From Desmodus rotundus (Eukaryota > Chordata > Mammalia > Chiroptera > Phyllostomidae), in assembly GCF_022682495.2 (NCBI RefSeq), contig NC_071389.1, forward strand, positions 8,795,199-8,859,198: a stretch of DNA of 64,000 nucleotides, given 5' to 3'. A program made the translations under genes and the position numbers. Positions 36,601 through 48,700 of the stretch are shown one piece after another. Positions within the stretch are counted from its first letter, which is position 1; every line of letters begins with the position of its first letter. The notes below the pieces were generated by a model. That model was not told the origin of the DNA, did no database searches, and saw only the letters and a list, made by a program, of their open reading frames with translations.

Positions 36601-39600
36601 CTTCAGGACGGCCCCAGACTTGGGACAGGCGTGACCATCAGACACGTGTTGGGATTGGAAAAATGTGGGTTCATTCAGTCCTAGCCCCGCGTTCTGGCTC
36701 TACTTCTCTTTTCTTCTTCCTTTTTAAAAATAAAACTCTTTTTAAGTAATAGCTTTATTGAGATCCCATGCTGTACAATTCACTCATGTAAAGGACACAA
36801 TTGGATGATTTTTAGTGTATTCACAGTTACACAACTGTCACCGCAATCAGTTCTGGCACATTTCATCCCTTTACAAAGAAACCCGTCATTGCCATCCACC
36901 TCCGAGCCTCCTAGCCCTGAGCACCCATCAGTCTCTTCCTTGTCTCTGTGTGTTTTCCTGTCCTGGACGTCTCCCACAAATGGAGCCACACAATATTTGG
37001 GTCCTCTCTGTAAGGCCCCCTTCACATTACCTTCGTTTTAATAAAGTCAGCTCGGCCTGGAGTGTAGAACCTGGGAGTGCCTGGGCCCAGCACCGAGAGC
37101 CTGTGCAAGTTCTGTGTCTCCTGTGTTCTCTCCTGGAAAATGACCGCACCCGCGGGCTCCTGCAGCTCTGAGCGGAGTTGGCAGTGGTGCCCAGCTGCAA
37201 GTGTACATTCGGAGAACTAGTGTGCGTAGCACAGACGTGTAGAGTTGAACGTCTACCATTTATGCTGTTCACTCGATACGTGTAGTAGTGTTTCTGCTCA
37301 AGGTGTCGGGGCTCTTTGAAGCATATGTCAAAGCAGACCAGGATTTTTCTTAAGAAAAATCCAAAATTTTGTAGTTACATTGGAGACTAGCTTTAATTTT
37401 TCAAAAACAAAAATAAATAAAAACATCTGTTCTGTGAAACTTTATAATAAGCCAAGAAGTCGGGGTTACTACATAGTCTGTTCCCCCTCCTCACGTCTGT
37501 ATTTTTTCCCACCTGTTCACTTTCAGGCTGCAATCTGTATGTTCACAGTCACCATGAGAATCTCAAGCCAAGGGAGGGGGCGTTAGAGCGTCTGCGGTGG
37601 CCACTTCCCACGGTTACCTGCCATGTATGAGCTCATGTTCTGCTGTTTCCCTCAGATGCTTGCTCTTGTGGATCATTCGAAGTAAACGATCAATTTTCCC
37701 CAACAGACCTGCCCCGCATAGACTTTCGTAGTATAGCTGTGCCTGGCACCTCGAGCTCCCGGCAGCGGCAGCCACCAGGAGCACAGCAGCCCCACTCGTC
37801 CCCCGGAGACATAGCTTCATCTCCTCAGGGCTTGGACAACCCGGCCTTGCTCCGAGACATGCTGCTGGCCAACCCCCACGAGCTGTCCTTGTTGAAGGAG
37901 CGCAACCCGCCCCTGGCAGATGCCTTGCTCAGTGGAGACCTTGGTAAGCTGACTCTGAAGGGCTGTCGAGCTGGCCCGAGGTGAAGTAGTTGTATTGCAG
38001 CAAGTGTGGAGAAACGCGAGTGACTAGCGTGTTCAGCCCCGTGTGCCACGATTTGTGGAGCACGTCGGTTGGTCCAGGAGGTGAGTCAGTGCGAACGCCA
38101 GAGGCCCAGTCCGCAGCAGTGGCGGGATGTCAGGGCTGCGCAGAGTTCCCAAGTCCAGCCAAACCGCCCCTTCCGTTGCCATTTTTTCCTAATTATTTCA
38201 GCAGCACGTAACCCAGCTGCTGATATGTTAACCTGCTCAGTTAGGCCTTTACCTAAAGAGAGCACCGGTAAACCCGCTGGCGCATCCTGGTCACGGGAAA
38301 CAGGCCCGCCACCTCCAGCTCGTAGGGCAGAGTGGAACCCCATGCCCTCACCCACCCCAAGTCTAATGAAGATGAGTTACCACCAACAGTTTATTTTCTT
38401 TCAGTTAACAGAACATTTATTTTTAGTCATCTCGATGAATAAAATTTTCTCTGTAAATTTTTCTAATTTTACTGGGGTTTATGAAACTGTTGATTAAATT
38501 TAAAAACATAGCATACTTAATAAGGCATTCTTCAGTAACCATTTTGTAAATGGAGGTAATATTTACCTACAGAGAAATACACATATTTTCTGTGTAGGGT
38601 TCGTCAAGTTTTGGCTAACTCATGTAGCCACCGCCCCAATCAAGATCTAGAACATTTCTCCCCAGAATTCCGTTATGTTTTCTTCCAGTCAGTTTCCTCC
38701 CCTTATAGGCTACCACTTTTCTGATAATCATAGTTTTGCCTATTTTTGACCTTCGTGTAAATGGAATCATGCAGTATGTCATCTCATGTCCAGCTTCTTT
38801 CACTCAACTTCATGTTTTTTAGATTCATTTATATTGTGTGCATTAGCTCATATGACCATTATCTTGGTTTCTTTAATTTCTCACACAGCTTATCTAATTG
38901 CCAAAGGCCGTGACGATGGCACATTGAAGTTCACACACTTAAGCGCCCCCCCCCCATTTAAGAAACAGCAAGATAAAGGTGGCTTTTGTAACATACCTTG
39001 CAGCAAGCAACCTTTTTCTCTTTACTAATTTTCCTGCCTGTTACCCATCAGGTAATATTGATAGGCTAATAGTAGTTTGCATTTAATTTGTCTGCATTAA
39101 GGCAGAGAATGTTACAAAGAAATGAAACTGGAAGAGGAAAAGGGGGTTTGTAGTGCTCTATTTTATTTCTAGGTAATAGAATAATAAGGGCAGTGGGGAG
39201 AGGAGGAGTGGGGTCACTCATGTGCTACACAGGCGTCGTTTCCCAGATTTAAATTGAAAAGTCGCGATCTCTGAATGAAAGCAATGTGATGGATAACTTC
39301 TTAAAAGGCTAAATGATTTTTCCAAATACCTTATTTCTTTACACTGAATTAAAGTGAAGAAGTATTCTTGTCTCAGAATAGTAAGTGTAATTGCTCATTT
39401 AATTTTTAGGTGTCTTTTCTGCACCTCTTACAGTTGTATTTTGAGAAATTGTCTGATAATGGAAAAGTACTAATAAGGAATGGAAACGGTGATACTTAAG
39501 ATTTCCACCTCCCTTTGCTTTTATAGAGAAATTTTCCAGGGTCCTGGTGGAGCAGCAGCAGGACCGAGCCCGGAGAGAGCAAGAAAGGATTCGTCTCTTT

Positions 39601-42600
39601 TCTGCTGACCCTTTTGATCTTGAAGCTCAGGCAAAAATAGAAGAAGATATAAGGTATGATGCCTTCACCTAAAGAGCAAGAGTTAGAGGATGCAGACTTC
39701 CCAAACTCCTGGCTGTCTGGTGTCAGTTGGGCATCTGCTTTGGGGTAGATTCCTTATTTTGTGCTTGAGATGGTAACTTCAGTCTTTTTCTTCATGCTCT
39801 TTTTTCCTCACATTTTGATTCAATATGACAGAGGTACCAGATACCTAACTTAGTGACTTTTCTCTGCTAAAATTTTTAATAAAGACCCCCTGATAGTCCA
39901 CAGTGTGTCCTTCAAGCAAATCCAGGTAGATGGCCCCAGGACTAAGCAGAAGCCCCCGATCTGGTGAGGCTAGGCTGGCTACAGGGGCTGCTTGGAATCT
40001 GTCTTTAGACATAGTGAGCCCTGATTAAATCCAGGGCTTGCGCATGATTGGATTAGGAGAAAGCGCTCTGTACAGGTGGTCCTGAGTCTTCTCCCTTCTG
40101 TGGTTCTTGTCCTGGCCTCAGTGGATAAACTGACTGCCTCACACAGGTTTCCGGCTCCAGCTCCCTAATGCTATAGTTCCTACCTGCAGTGGCATTAAAA
40201 TCACATTAGAAGCTTTTCATAATGCAGGTGCTTAGGTGCCACTCCCAGCCCTGATGAATCTTAACCTGCAGGGGTGGGACCTAAGCAAGAACACCACCAC
40301 CAACACTGACCTTGGTCACAATGCTAGTCACAAGCCAGATGCTGTTCAGTCAGTCCTTTGAGAAAAAAACAGCTGTTCCCCACCACCACTGCCACCACCC
40401 CATTCAGTTTTTGTGGCCCGTTGTGATGGTTTTGGCACAAGTAGGACCGCACCGGTACCAATGATACTTTTAGGGGCTTCGTCGTCATCTTTGGTTATCG
40501 TACTTACCTGAAGCCTTGATTGGTCGTTACATTATACTACCGTCAGCTTGGAAGTCAAGTAACGGCTTCTTCTTTCTTTCTTCTCTGACTGCATTTGCAA
40601 TCAAAGAAATGTAAATTGTGTGCCAGAATCACTTGACACCCTAAGTCATCACTTGGGTTCTTGTTAAGTGTTCCTGTTAATTGTATCATAATTTTTTTTT
40701 TTTTTAAGATTTTAGAGAGAGAGAAAGGGAGAGAGAAAGAGGGAGAGAAACATTAATGTGTAGTTACCTCTCGCACACCCCCCACTGGGGACCTGGCCTG
40801 CAACCCAGGCATGTGTCCTAACTGGGAATCGAACTAGCAACCCTTTGCTTCGCAGTCCGGTGCTCGATCCACTGAGCCACACCAGCCAGGGCTGTATCAG
40901 ACGTTTATCAGAACTAATGAATGTATTTGAGAAACATCTCACTAGTTAAATCTACCCAGGGAAATAGGAGGCTGTTTGTGTTCGCTGAACTAGACTGCAT
41001 TGCAAGCATAAGGGAACCTTACATAATCCTCAAGAATAATTGGGTTCAACCCAGGAAGCAAAAGGGGTGGGAGGAAGTGCAGTGAGGCAACAGAGCCAAA
41101 CCGTGGCAGTGAGCTTCCATGGTTGGAAGTATGGAGGTGAAATCAGGCATATCTGTGTGGCTCGTGTTTCTTCCCAGGCTGAGGCCAAGCAAATGGGGTG
41201 ATGCGTACAGTCTTCCAAAGGAGAAAGCCTAGTACCGGTAAAAGAAACTCTACCGGTAAGAGTAGAATTGCCAAAAGAGCCCAGAATTGCCAAAGTAACT
41301 GGCGTTATCTCGGATTTTTGCTGAAACTTAACCTTGGTTGGTGTGATTGCCATGTCAGGAGTGCACAACTAATTTTAGGTTATTTCTAAATTTAATAATA
41401 CAGCAGAGGAGAAAAGCTGTGCAATTATATCAGGTGCCATTAAAGTTTGATGTGGCGTGCTAGACCAGTGATTACCCATGGTATGTGTACACTGAGGTGT
41501 AATAGCTCGCACATTTGCCTGGCGTAAACAAGTGTGCCTTTGAGTTCTCCGAGAAGTTTAATATTTTAGTACAGAATGGCTGGAAAAAAACATCCATTCA
41601 GTTGAGCTAGATTACTAACTCAAAAAGGACAGTTTAGAGCAGGGGTCAGCCAGCTCTTTCCAGGGAGGGCCAAAAGTAAACATTTTAGGCTTTGCAGGCC
41701 ACGGCGTGGTATGAAACAGCCAGACGGTGCCGGTACGCAAATGAGCGGTGAGGTTTGCTTACACCGAGTGGGCTACAGTTTGCCAGCCCCTGGTTTGCAG
41801 CGTAATTTATCCAAACCCGGGCCCTGCTCTGTACTGTCTCAGCCTTCAGGTGAGTGGCCTAGCCCTTGCCCTGCTTGCCATTAATGTTGGTCATACTTGG
41901 TTACTTCTTTAAAAGGAGGCTGAGGATGGAGACATGAGATGCTAGAGTAAGCTGGAACTCCCTTTTTTATGCTTATCTTTTTTTTTTTTTTAAGATTTCA
42001 TTTATTTTTAGGGGGGGGGGAGAAAGACAAGGAGAGAAACATCAATATGTGGTTGCCTCTCGCATGCCCTCTACTGGGGACCTGGCCCACAACTCAGGCA
42101 TGGGCCCTGATTGGGAATCGAACTGGTGACCCTTTGTTTTGCAGGCCGGTACTCAATCCACTAAGCTACACTAGCCAGGGCTATATGCTTTTCTACTGTA
42201 ACACTTAGAATGTTCAGTTTTTGGAGAAATTATTTGATGATCAGGTGAACAACGATTCTCGTGTATGTAGTTTTCTAAGCGATAGCTAGGTAGGTAGATG
42301 GATTTTTTCCTTAGTGTTTTTTGAACACCTGCTTTTATGCTGGTGTTGTATATAATAGATGCTTTCTACATCTCAGCAATCCTACAATAGGAATTATTCT
42401 CGTTTTACAGATTAGAAAACCCAATCTCGGAGGTTAAGCAGCAGATTCAACACAGGCAGTTAGGACACCTGTGTATTATATTTGCAAAAAATGTTTAATA
42501 CACTGGACGCAGGAAATGTATCCAGATACCTGGTAAATCCTCAGTTAAAATTGAGCATTCGTGAAATTCTAACATTGTGCAAGATAAAAAGATTGTGACC

Positions 42601-45600
42601 CTTACTCTTCAGAAGTTCTTCTTCCTGTTTCTGAGCTCATAAAGGAAACAAACATAGTCATTTTAATGAGAGTAATTTGTATGCCTTTAATTTTCTGCTG
42701 ACTGTATACCTCACTGCCTCCTACTAAATCACATACTGCAGGACAGAGCACCAATTTCCATTTCAATGAGTCAGCTGCTACAACTGGGGCAAAAGATATG
42801 TACAAGTCTGTTTTTAATATTGTGGCTTTGAAACAGATCTCTCTTCGTGGAAATAATGCTTCGAGTGTACCTGGTTTTGGTTTGTTACAGGCAACAGAAC
42901 ATTGAGGAAAACATGACGATAGCTATGGAAGAAGCTCCAGAAAGTTTTGGCCAAGTAGTGATGCTCTATATTAACTGCAAAGTGAATGGACATCCTGTGA
43001 AAGCCTTTGTTGACTCAGGTGACGTCTCCATCTTTTGTGTCTTTGTCTCTCTATCCAACATTCTGACCTGACACAGAGAATGGGAGACCCCGGCGTCTCC
43101 CATTAAAGCTGGTGTTCGTCCTTCAGACTGCCAATCAACAGACCTGGGGGTGGTTATCTCACTTGCCAGTCTTCTTGTTTGTGATTTAATCATTTCTTCA
43201 CCAATTTTATATTTGCAGTATCTCCTTTATCTTCTGCTTCCCTCTCCTGAGTTTCTAGGACACCCCTAAGGCATTGAGGAGTCTTGGGGTTTAGAGTGAG
43301 GGACTCTGAGAAGGAGGTGTGTGGAGTGTAGGTCAGACAGCCATTTCTGCTGGTCTGTGCCATCACTTTGCCAGGAGCGGTGAGGAAGTGTGGGCTATAG
43401 GTCATGGCTCTTGCCCTGAAGGAACTTGACAGCCAGGTAAGCAGGCAGGGAGTTCTGCACTTGGGGACTCAGACCGTCCCTGTACTAACTGTCACGTTAT
43501 CTCTCTGTAACAGCTCTGTGCTGTTCACCACACACAGGCAGTACCGTGTGGGTGTGGCGTTGGCCATGTGTCTTTATTCTGGGTGCGACTTTCCCGAGTA
43601 GTAAAAGCTCCCGCTCAAGAAAGGTTCCCCCATTTGTTCATCCGCAAATACTTGAGCACGTGCTGGGTCTCAGCCACTGCTAAGAGCATGTTTACTCCCT
43701 GGGAGAAGTAAACTGGGGATTACTCAGCTTATGGATGTCTGCTGAGTGCTGCGTGCGGGGCCTCGTGCTGAGGGCTTGGGGGTAAGACTGACTGGTGCCT
43801 CACAGGGCTCCTGTGAGCCGAGCACCATGCCGATCCATGCTAAATTAACTAAGGTGCTTGGTGTGTACCACTTCATTCACTTTTATTCAGTCCCCAAAAT
43901 GTCCCCCATAAACTGTGTCGTACCCCTGTCTTACAGATGAGGAAACTTAGAGAGAGGGGGAGTCCCTCTTCCAGGTATACAGAGTTCATGAGTAGTAGAT
44001 TCTGGGTTCAGCCCTTGGTCTGCTTGATGCCGGAAGTCTTAACCACTGTGGAAAAGTCAGGTGCATGTTGGATGAACCTAGAAACCACATTCTCTCTCTG
44101 ACTGGGATGCTCGGGTGTGGCTTCAAAAGAGAGGGCATCTGAACTGAGCTGTCTCCATGGGCAGGGGAGTGGGGCTTGGAGCTGAGGCTTGGGAAGGGGC
44201 AGGAGAGCGGTGAAAGGGCCCCATTCCCACCCTGTACATCAGTAACTAGCTTTAGTGGAGTGAAGCGGGGAGGGACGAAGAAAAATAAAAACTGCCTTCC
44301 CAGTGTTCTTAATGAAGGAAAAGTTCCTTTTTCCTTCATTATTTCTGGGACTTTCTGAATCTAACCTTCCTCAAATGCCAAGACCTTTCAGTGCCCATAA
44401 AGTGTAAAGTGCCTGATGAGCACTAACATGAAACGGGATTGAACTTGGGGAGACATCGCTGGGAAAGGACAGTCTGCTGGGGAGGAGGTGGGCCTTGAGC
44501 TGAGCCTGAAAGCATCAGTGGAGTTCAGAGAGAGTGGGAACAGGCGAAGGGACACCCTGCGGGAGGGTCACAGTGAGGAGAGGCAAAGGGAACACATTTC
44601 TCCTGGCGAAAGTGGAGGGTTTAGAGCATTTGGAATACAAGGCTGGTGTCTGAGTCTGTGGCCTACAAACAGCAGGTTTGAGGAGTGTGTCTTCCCACAG
44701 GCCAGCTCCCGCTGTGGGTGGGTGCATACCACTGCAAGAGAAAAGACCCCACTGCCAGCTTCCTGGAAGCGAGGAGGGTCTGATGAGTGGAATAGGCGGT
44801 GGGAGTTCACTTCTAGTTTTCAGAAAGACTGTATGCTGTATCATTTTAACTGGTAAATTAGTGCCCCAAAGTTTGGGGTAAAAATAATTTGGTGAGATGT
44901 TTGGGGAGAGACTGAAAGTGGATCTGAATGTAAAGCAGCACTTAGTGGGCGTTTCTGTCTGTAGACCGTTGGACTTCTGGGAAGTCCTTTCCAGGTAGTT
45001 TGCTTTCCCTCAGTGTCAAGTTTCTGCACTGTTTCAGATTGCACTGTGGAACTGAAAGTTGAACTGTGCATAGTAGGAAACCGCTAGGTAGGAACAATGT
45101 TACACAGACCAAGCCTGGGGGTGTACTTGCTTTCTGCCCTGTTCTTAGTGCTGCATTTTTTATTTTACCACACGCATGGGTTTTGTCTTCATTATCTGGT
45201 GTTTCCCTCTACCTCCAGGTGCCCAGATGACTATTATGAGCCAAGCGTGTGCAGAGAGGTGTAATATAATGAGGCTGGTGGATCGTCGGTGGGCAGGGAT
45301 CGCCAAAGGAGTGGGCACCCAGAAGATTATTGGAAGGGTACATCTAGGTGAGCAAAAGGCACGGGGAGTCTCTGTAGGGCAGTGGATTTAAAATTTTTTC
45401 TCTTGGACAGGTACATCTGACCCAACGAGCCTTAACCCTGGAAATTGAAACGGAATGTTGAAGTCATGTGCATGTGTACGTTTTAGCTGGAGACCAGGAG
45501 CTGTCAGTCCCCTGGGTACTTCTGTTTTCTGCTCCTTGCAGATAGTTCCTTTCACCTGTTTTAGCAGATTTCGGTGCATGCCTCCGCGTGTCTAAGTAAC

Positions 45601-45715
45601 ATGCTCATAGCGCAGTCTTCCTGATGTGACTGACTGTGTAAATGCTATGGAGAGCCTGGCCATCTAATTGAAAACTAGTGCTTTCCTTTCGGAATTAGTA
45701 ATTGTCGTCTTCTCT

Positions 45716-45752
<37 letters not shown>

Positions 45753-48700
45753 CATTGGGTTTTCTTGTGCATTAGCCATCACAAACACTTACTTACCTAG
45801 TTGTATGAATCTCGATACATTTGGTCTCATTGAAGATGCTCCTCCCAAGGCCTGGACTGTTAGGGCTGCTTCATAGTAGCTGCTGTTCTGGAATCTCCCC
45901 TGACTGGGTATCTGAGGGTTCCTTTTTCTGGGTCTTGTGTCAGACCACATGAGCCCCTTGTCTTCCTCTTTTTATGTCGCTCCTCAGTTTATTACAGGAT
46001 GTCTTCCAGTAACTTAACCAGAATGAGTCTTTTTTCCTCTACATTCCGCCAGTCTGGCTAGGCTGGAAATCATTTTCCTTCACAGTTTTTCACGGTACTG
46101 CTGTGGAAAAGCTGGCTGCTCTTCTGATCCTTGATCCTGTATGTGAAAGATTTCCAGTTCTGAAGGTTGTAGAATCTTTCCTTTGACCTTGGTGTTTTGA
46201 AATTTTACAGTGATGTACTTGGGTGTAGCTTTCTTTTCATCCACTGTGCTGGGTGCCTTTCAGTCTGAAAAAATGGCTTAGAGAATGATTTCCTCCCTTC
46301 TAGGGTGTCTGTTATTCAGGGAGCATGATCTCCAATCCTGGGAGTTTGGGTGAGATGTCCTCAACTTGTCTTCCATCCTTTCCGTTACGTTTTGTATTTT
46401 TTTGTTTTTTGTGTTAGGTGGTTTTCTCAAGTCTCTGGTGATCCTTGACATCTGCTCCTATCGAAGAGCGGGACACCAAAAGGCTATTTAGGAAAGATTG
46501 CCTGGGTGGGCAGCCTGGAAGCTGGGAGGGAGAAAAAGGCTCGCGTCCCAGCAAGCTTTCACGTGACCCCCTTGGTTTTGGTTAGGTGCTTGATGCTGTG
46601 CCCCGTCTTCCTCCAGGCCGGCCGCTGTTGTTGTGAGAGCCTCTGCCTCTCCCTCCGGTCTGCAGCTGAGGTAGAGGGAGGGAGGGGCCCCCAGATCTAA
46701 CGGTGCCTCGTAGACCTCGGCCCATCTCCCTGCTTTGGGCCTGCCTCTGGCCCTGTTTTCAGAGGTCCTGTTTCAGCCACGTCGTCAGCCTCTGGGAGTT
46801 CTGGGGTGGTCATCGGGCTGCTGCTCAGTTTTCCGTGCAGCCGTCCACCTTCTAGTTCCACAGCTGTTTCACTCGTCTCTTCCATTACTTTTGGCCTTGG
46901 TGGTTTTACCTTTACACAAAAGTTTTTATTGTGATTTTTATAAGGGATAAATGGGGATAAATATGTGTGTTTAATCCTTCATCTCTCATCCAAGTTCTTT
47001 TTTTTTTTTTTTTGGTTTGTTTTTTTCTTTAATCTATTCCATAGATGCTCATTGTAGAGAATTTCAAAAGTAGATACATGTGAAAACAAGCTAAAAACAC
47101 CTTAAGTCCTTTAGGTGAGGATCAACCATTAGTGACATTTAAACATACTTCTTTTTGGTTTTGTTTCCATGCATTTTTTTTCTTGTAAAAGGTAGTCGTA
47201 TGATGTATGTAATTTTATACTCTGCCTTAAGAAAAATTAACATTTGTAATATTTCTCCCAATGTTACTATAAATTTCATAAGCATCATTTAAGTAAATGA
47301 GTAACAGTCCGTTGTATAGGTCTAATGGTCAACTTTCGGGATGTATTTTTCCCCAGTGTTTCATCATTGTGACGTGTTTTATGCACGCCGATTTTTTTCC
47401 TTAGTCAAGATTCCTGTAAGTACTGAATCAAAGGTTATTAACACTTAAGACTCTCAATGATGCTAACTGGTACCGATGTGCTTCTCCAGCACTGAATGAA
47501 TATTTCATCTCAGTGTCCCTGTACAATCAAATACTATTAGTTTTTTTAAATTTTTACTCCTTTAATTTGTAGATAAAGCAGTGTCTAAATAACCTTACTC
47601 TCATACACTTTCCTACACACAGTAGGACTCAAATTGAGTAGGAATACCACTAATTGGTTGTTTCAGAGTCTGAGGCCTCAGACTTTTCCTGGTTGTAAGT
47701 GAGGAGCTTCCGGGAGGAGGCAGAGCGCTGCCAGTCCCTGTCCTTCCCGGGGGACAGGCAGGTCGCCCCGATTCGCAGCTGTGACTGGTCGGCAAGAAGA
47801 AAGCCCTGTGGCAGCTACAGGAGCTGTGCTGTGGGAAGGAGGCCTCAGTCTGTGTAAGACGGTGGTTCCCCCACATCTTCCACAGAGTCCTTGTTGGTGC
47901 CGTCCAGACCCTTCCGAGAGAGACATCATGTGCCAATTTTAAATTTTGCACGGGCTCTGTACGTTGCGCACACAAGTCATTTCAAGGTTGATTGAAGGCC
48001 TAGATGTGTGGAAGGCAAAGTCACAGCTTTTGGAGAAAATACAGGAGCATATCTTGCATAGGAAAGGGGTTCTTTCAAAGATAGGAAGGAAATTATTTGA
48101 TAAATTCATCCATATTAAGATTAAGAACCTTTCATCAAAGCACATCATTAAAAAGTGAACAAACACAAACTAGAAAAAGATTTCAGTAACGTGTAACTAA
48201 TAAAAGACTCGTATTTAGAACATACACATATTCTGGATGTTTGTATATCCTCCAACTCCGTAAGAAAGACAGTATAAAAAATTACATAAGTACTTTGAGA
48301 GGAAACCCAGATGGTTAATAAGTATATGGAAAGTCGCTTAGCCTCATTATTAGCCAGGGAAATGCAAAATTATTGCAAGATTAACGGGGTTTCGAATCTA
48401 ATCCCATGGAGCGCTGGTGAGAATGTGGAGCAATGGGAACTTTCATGTACTGCAGGACACATTTTAGAAAACAATTCAACATCCCCAAGCAAAGCTGAGT
48501 GTACTATGCCCTGGAACCCTGTAATTCCACTTCTTAGATTGTGCCTAGAGGAACTCACAGCACTCCAGGAGACAGGTGCGGGAGCATTCTCGTCAGCGGT
48601 GCTGTGGCAGCGGAAACTGGAAGCGCCCTAGAAAGTCCTGTGGCAGCGCAGTGGGCGCATCGCCCTTGGTGGGTTAGACACCACAGCGCTCCAAGGGGCG

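Noticed and set aside
45719..45749. RNA polymerase III terminator
   Set aside because: A 31-base T-run is far longer than needed and no polymerase III gene precedes it; more likely a reversed poly(A) or slippage run.
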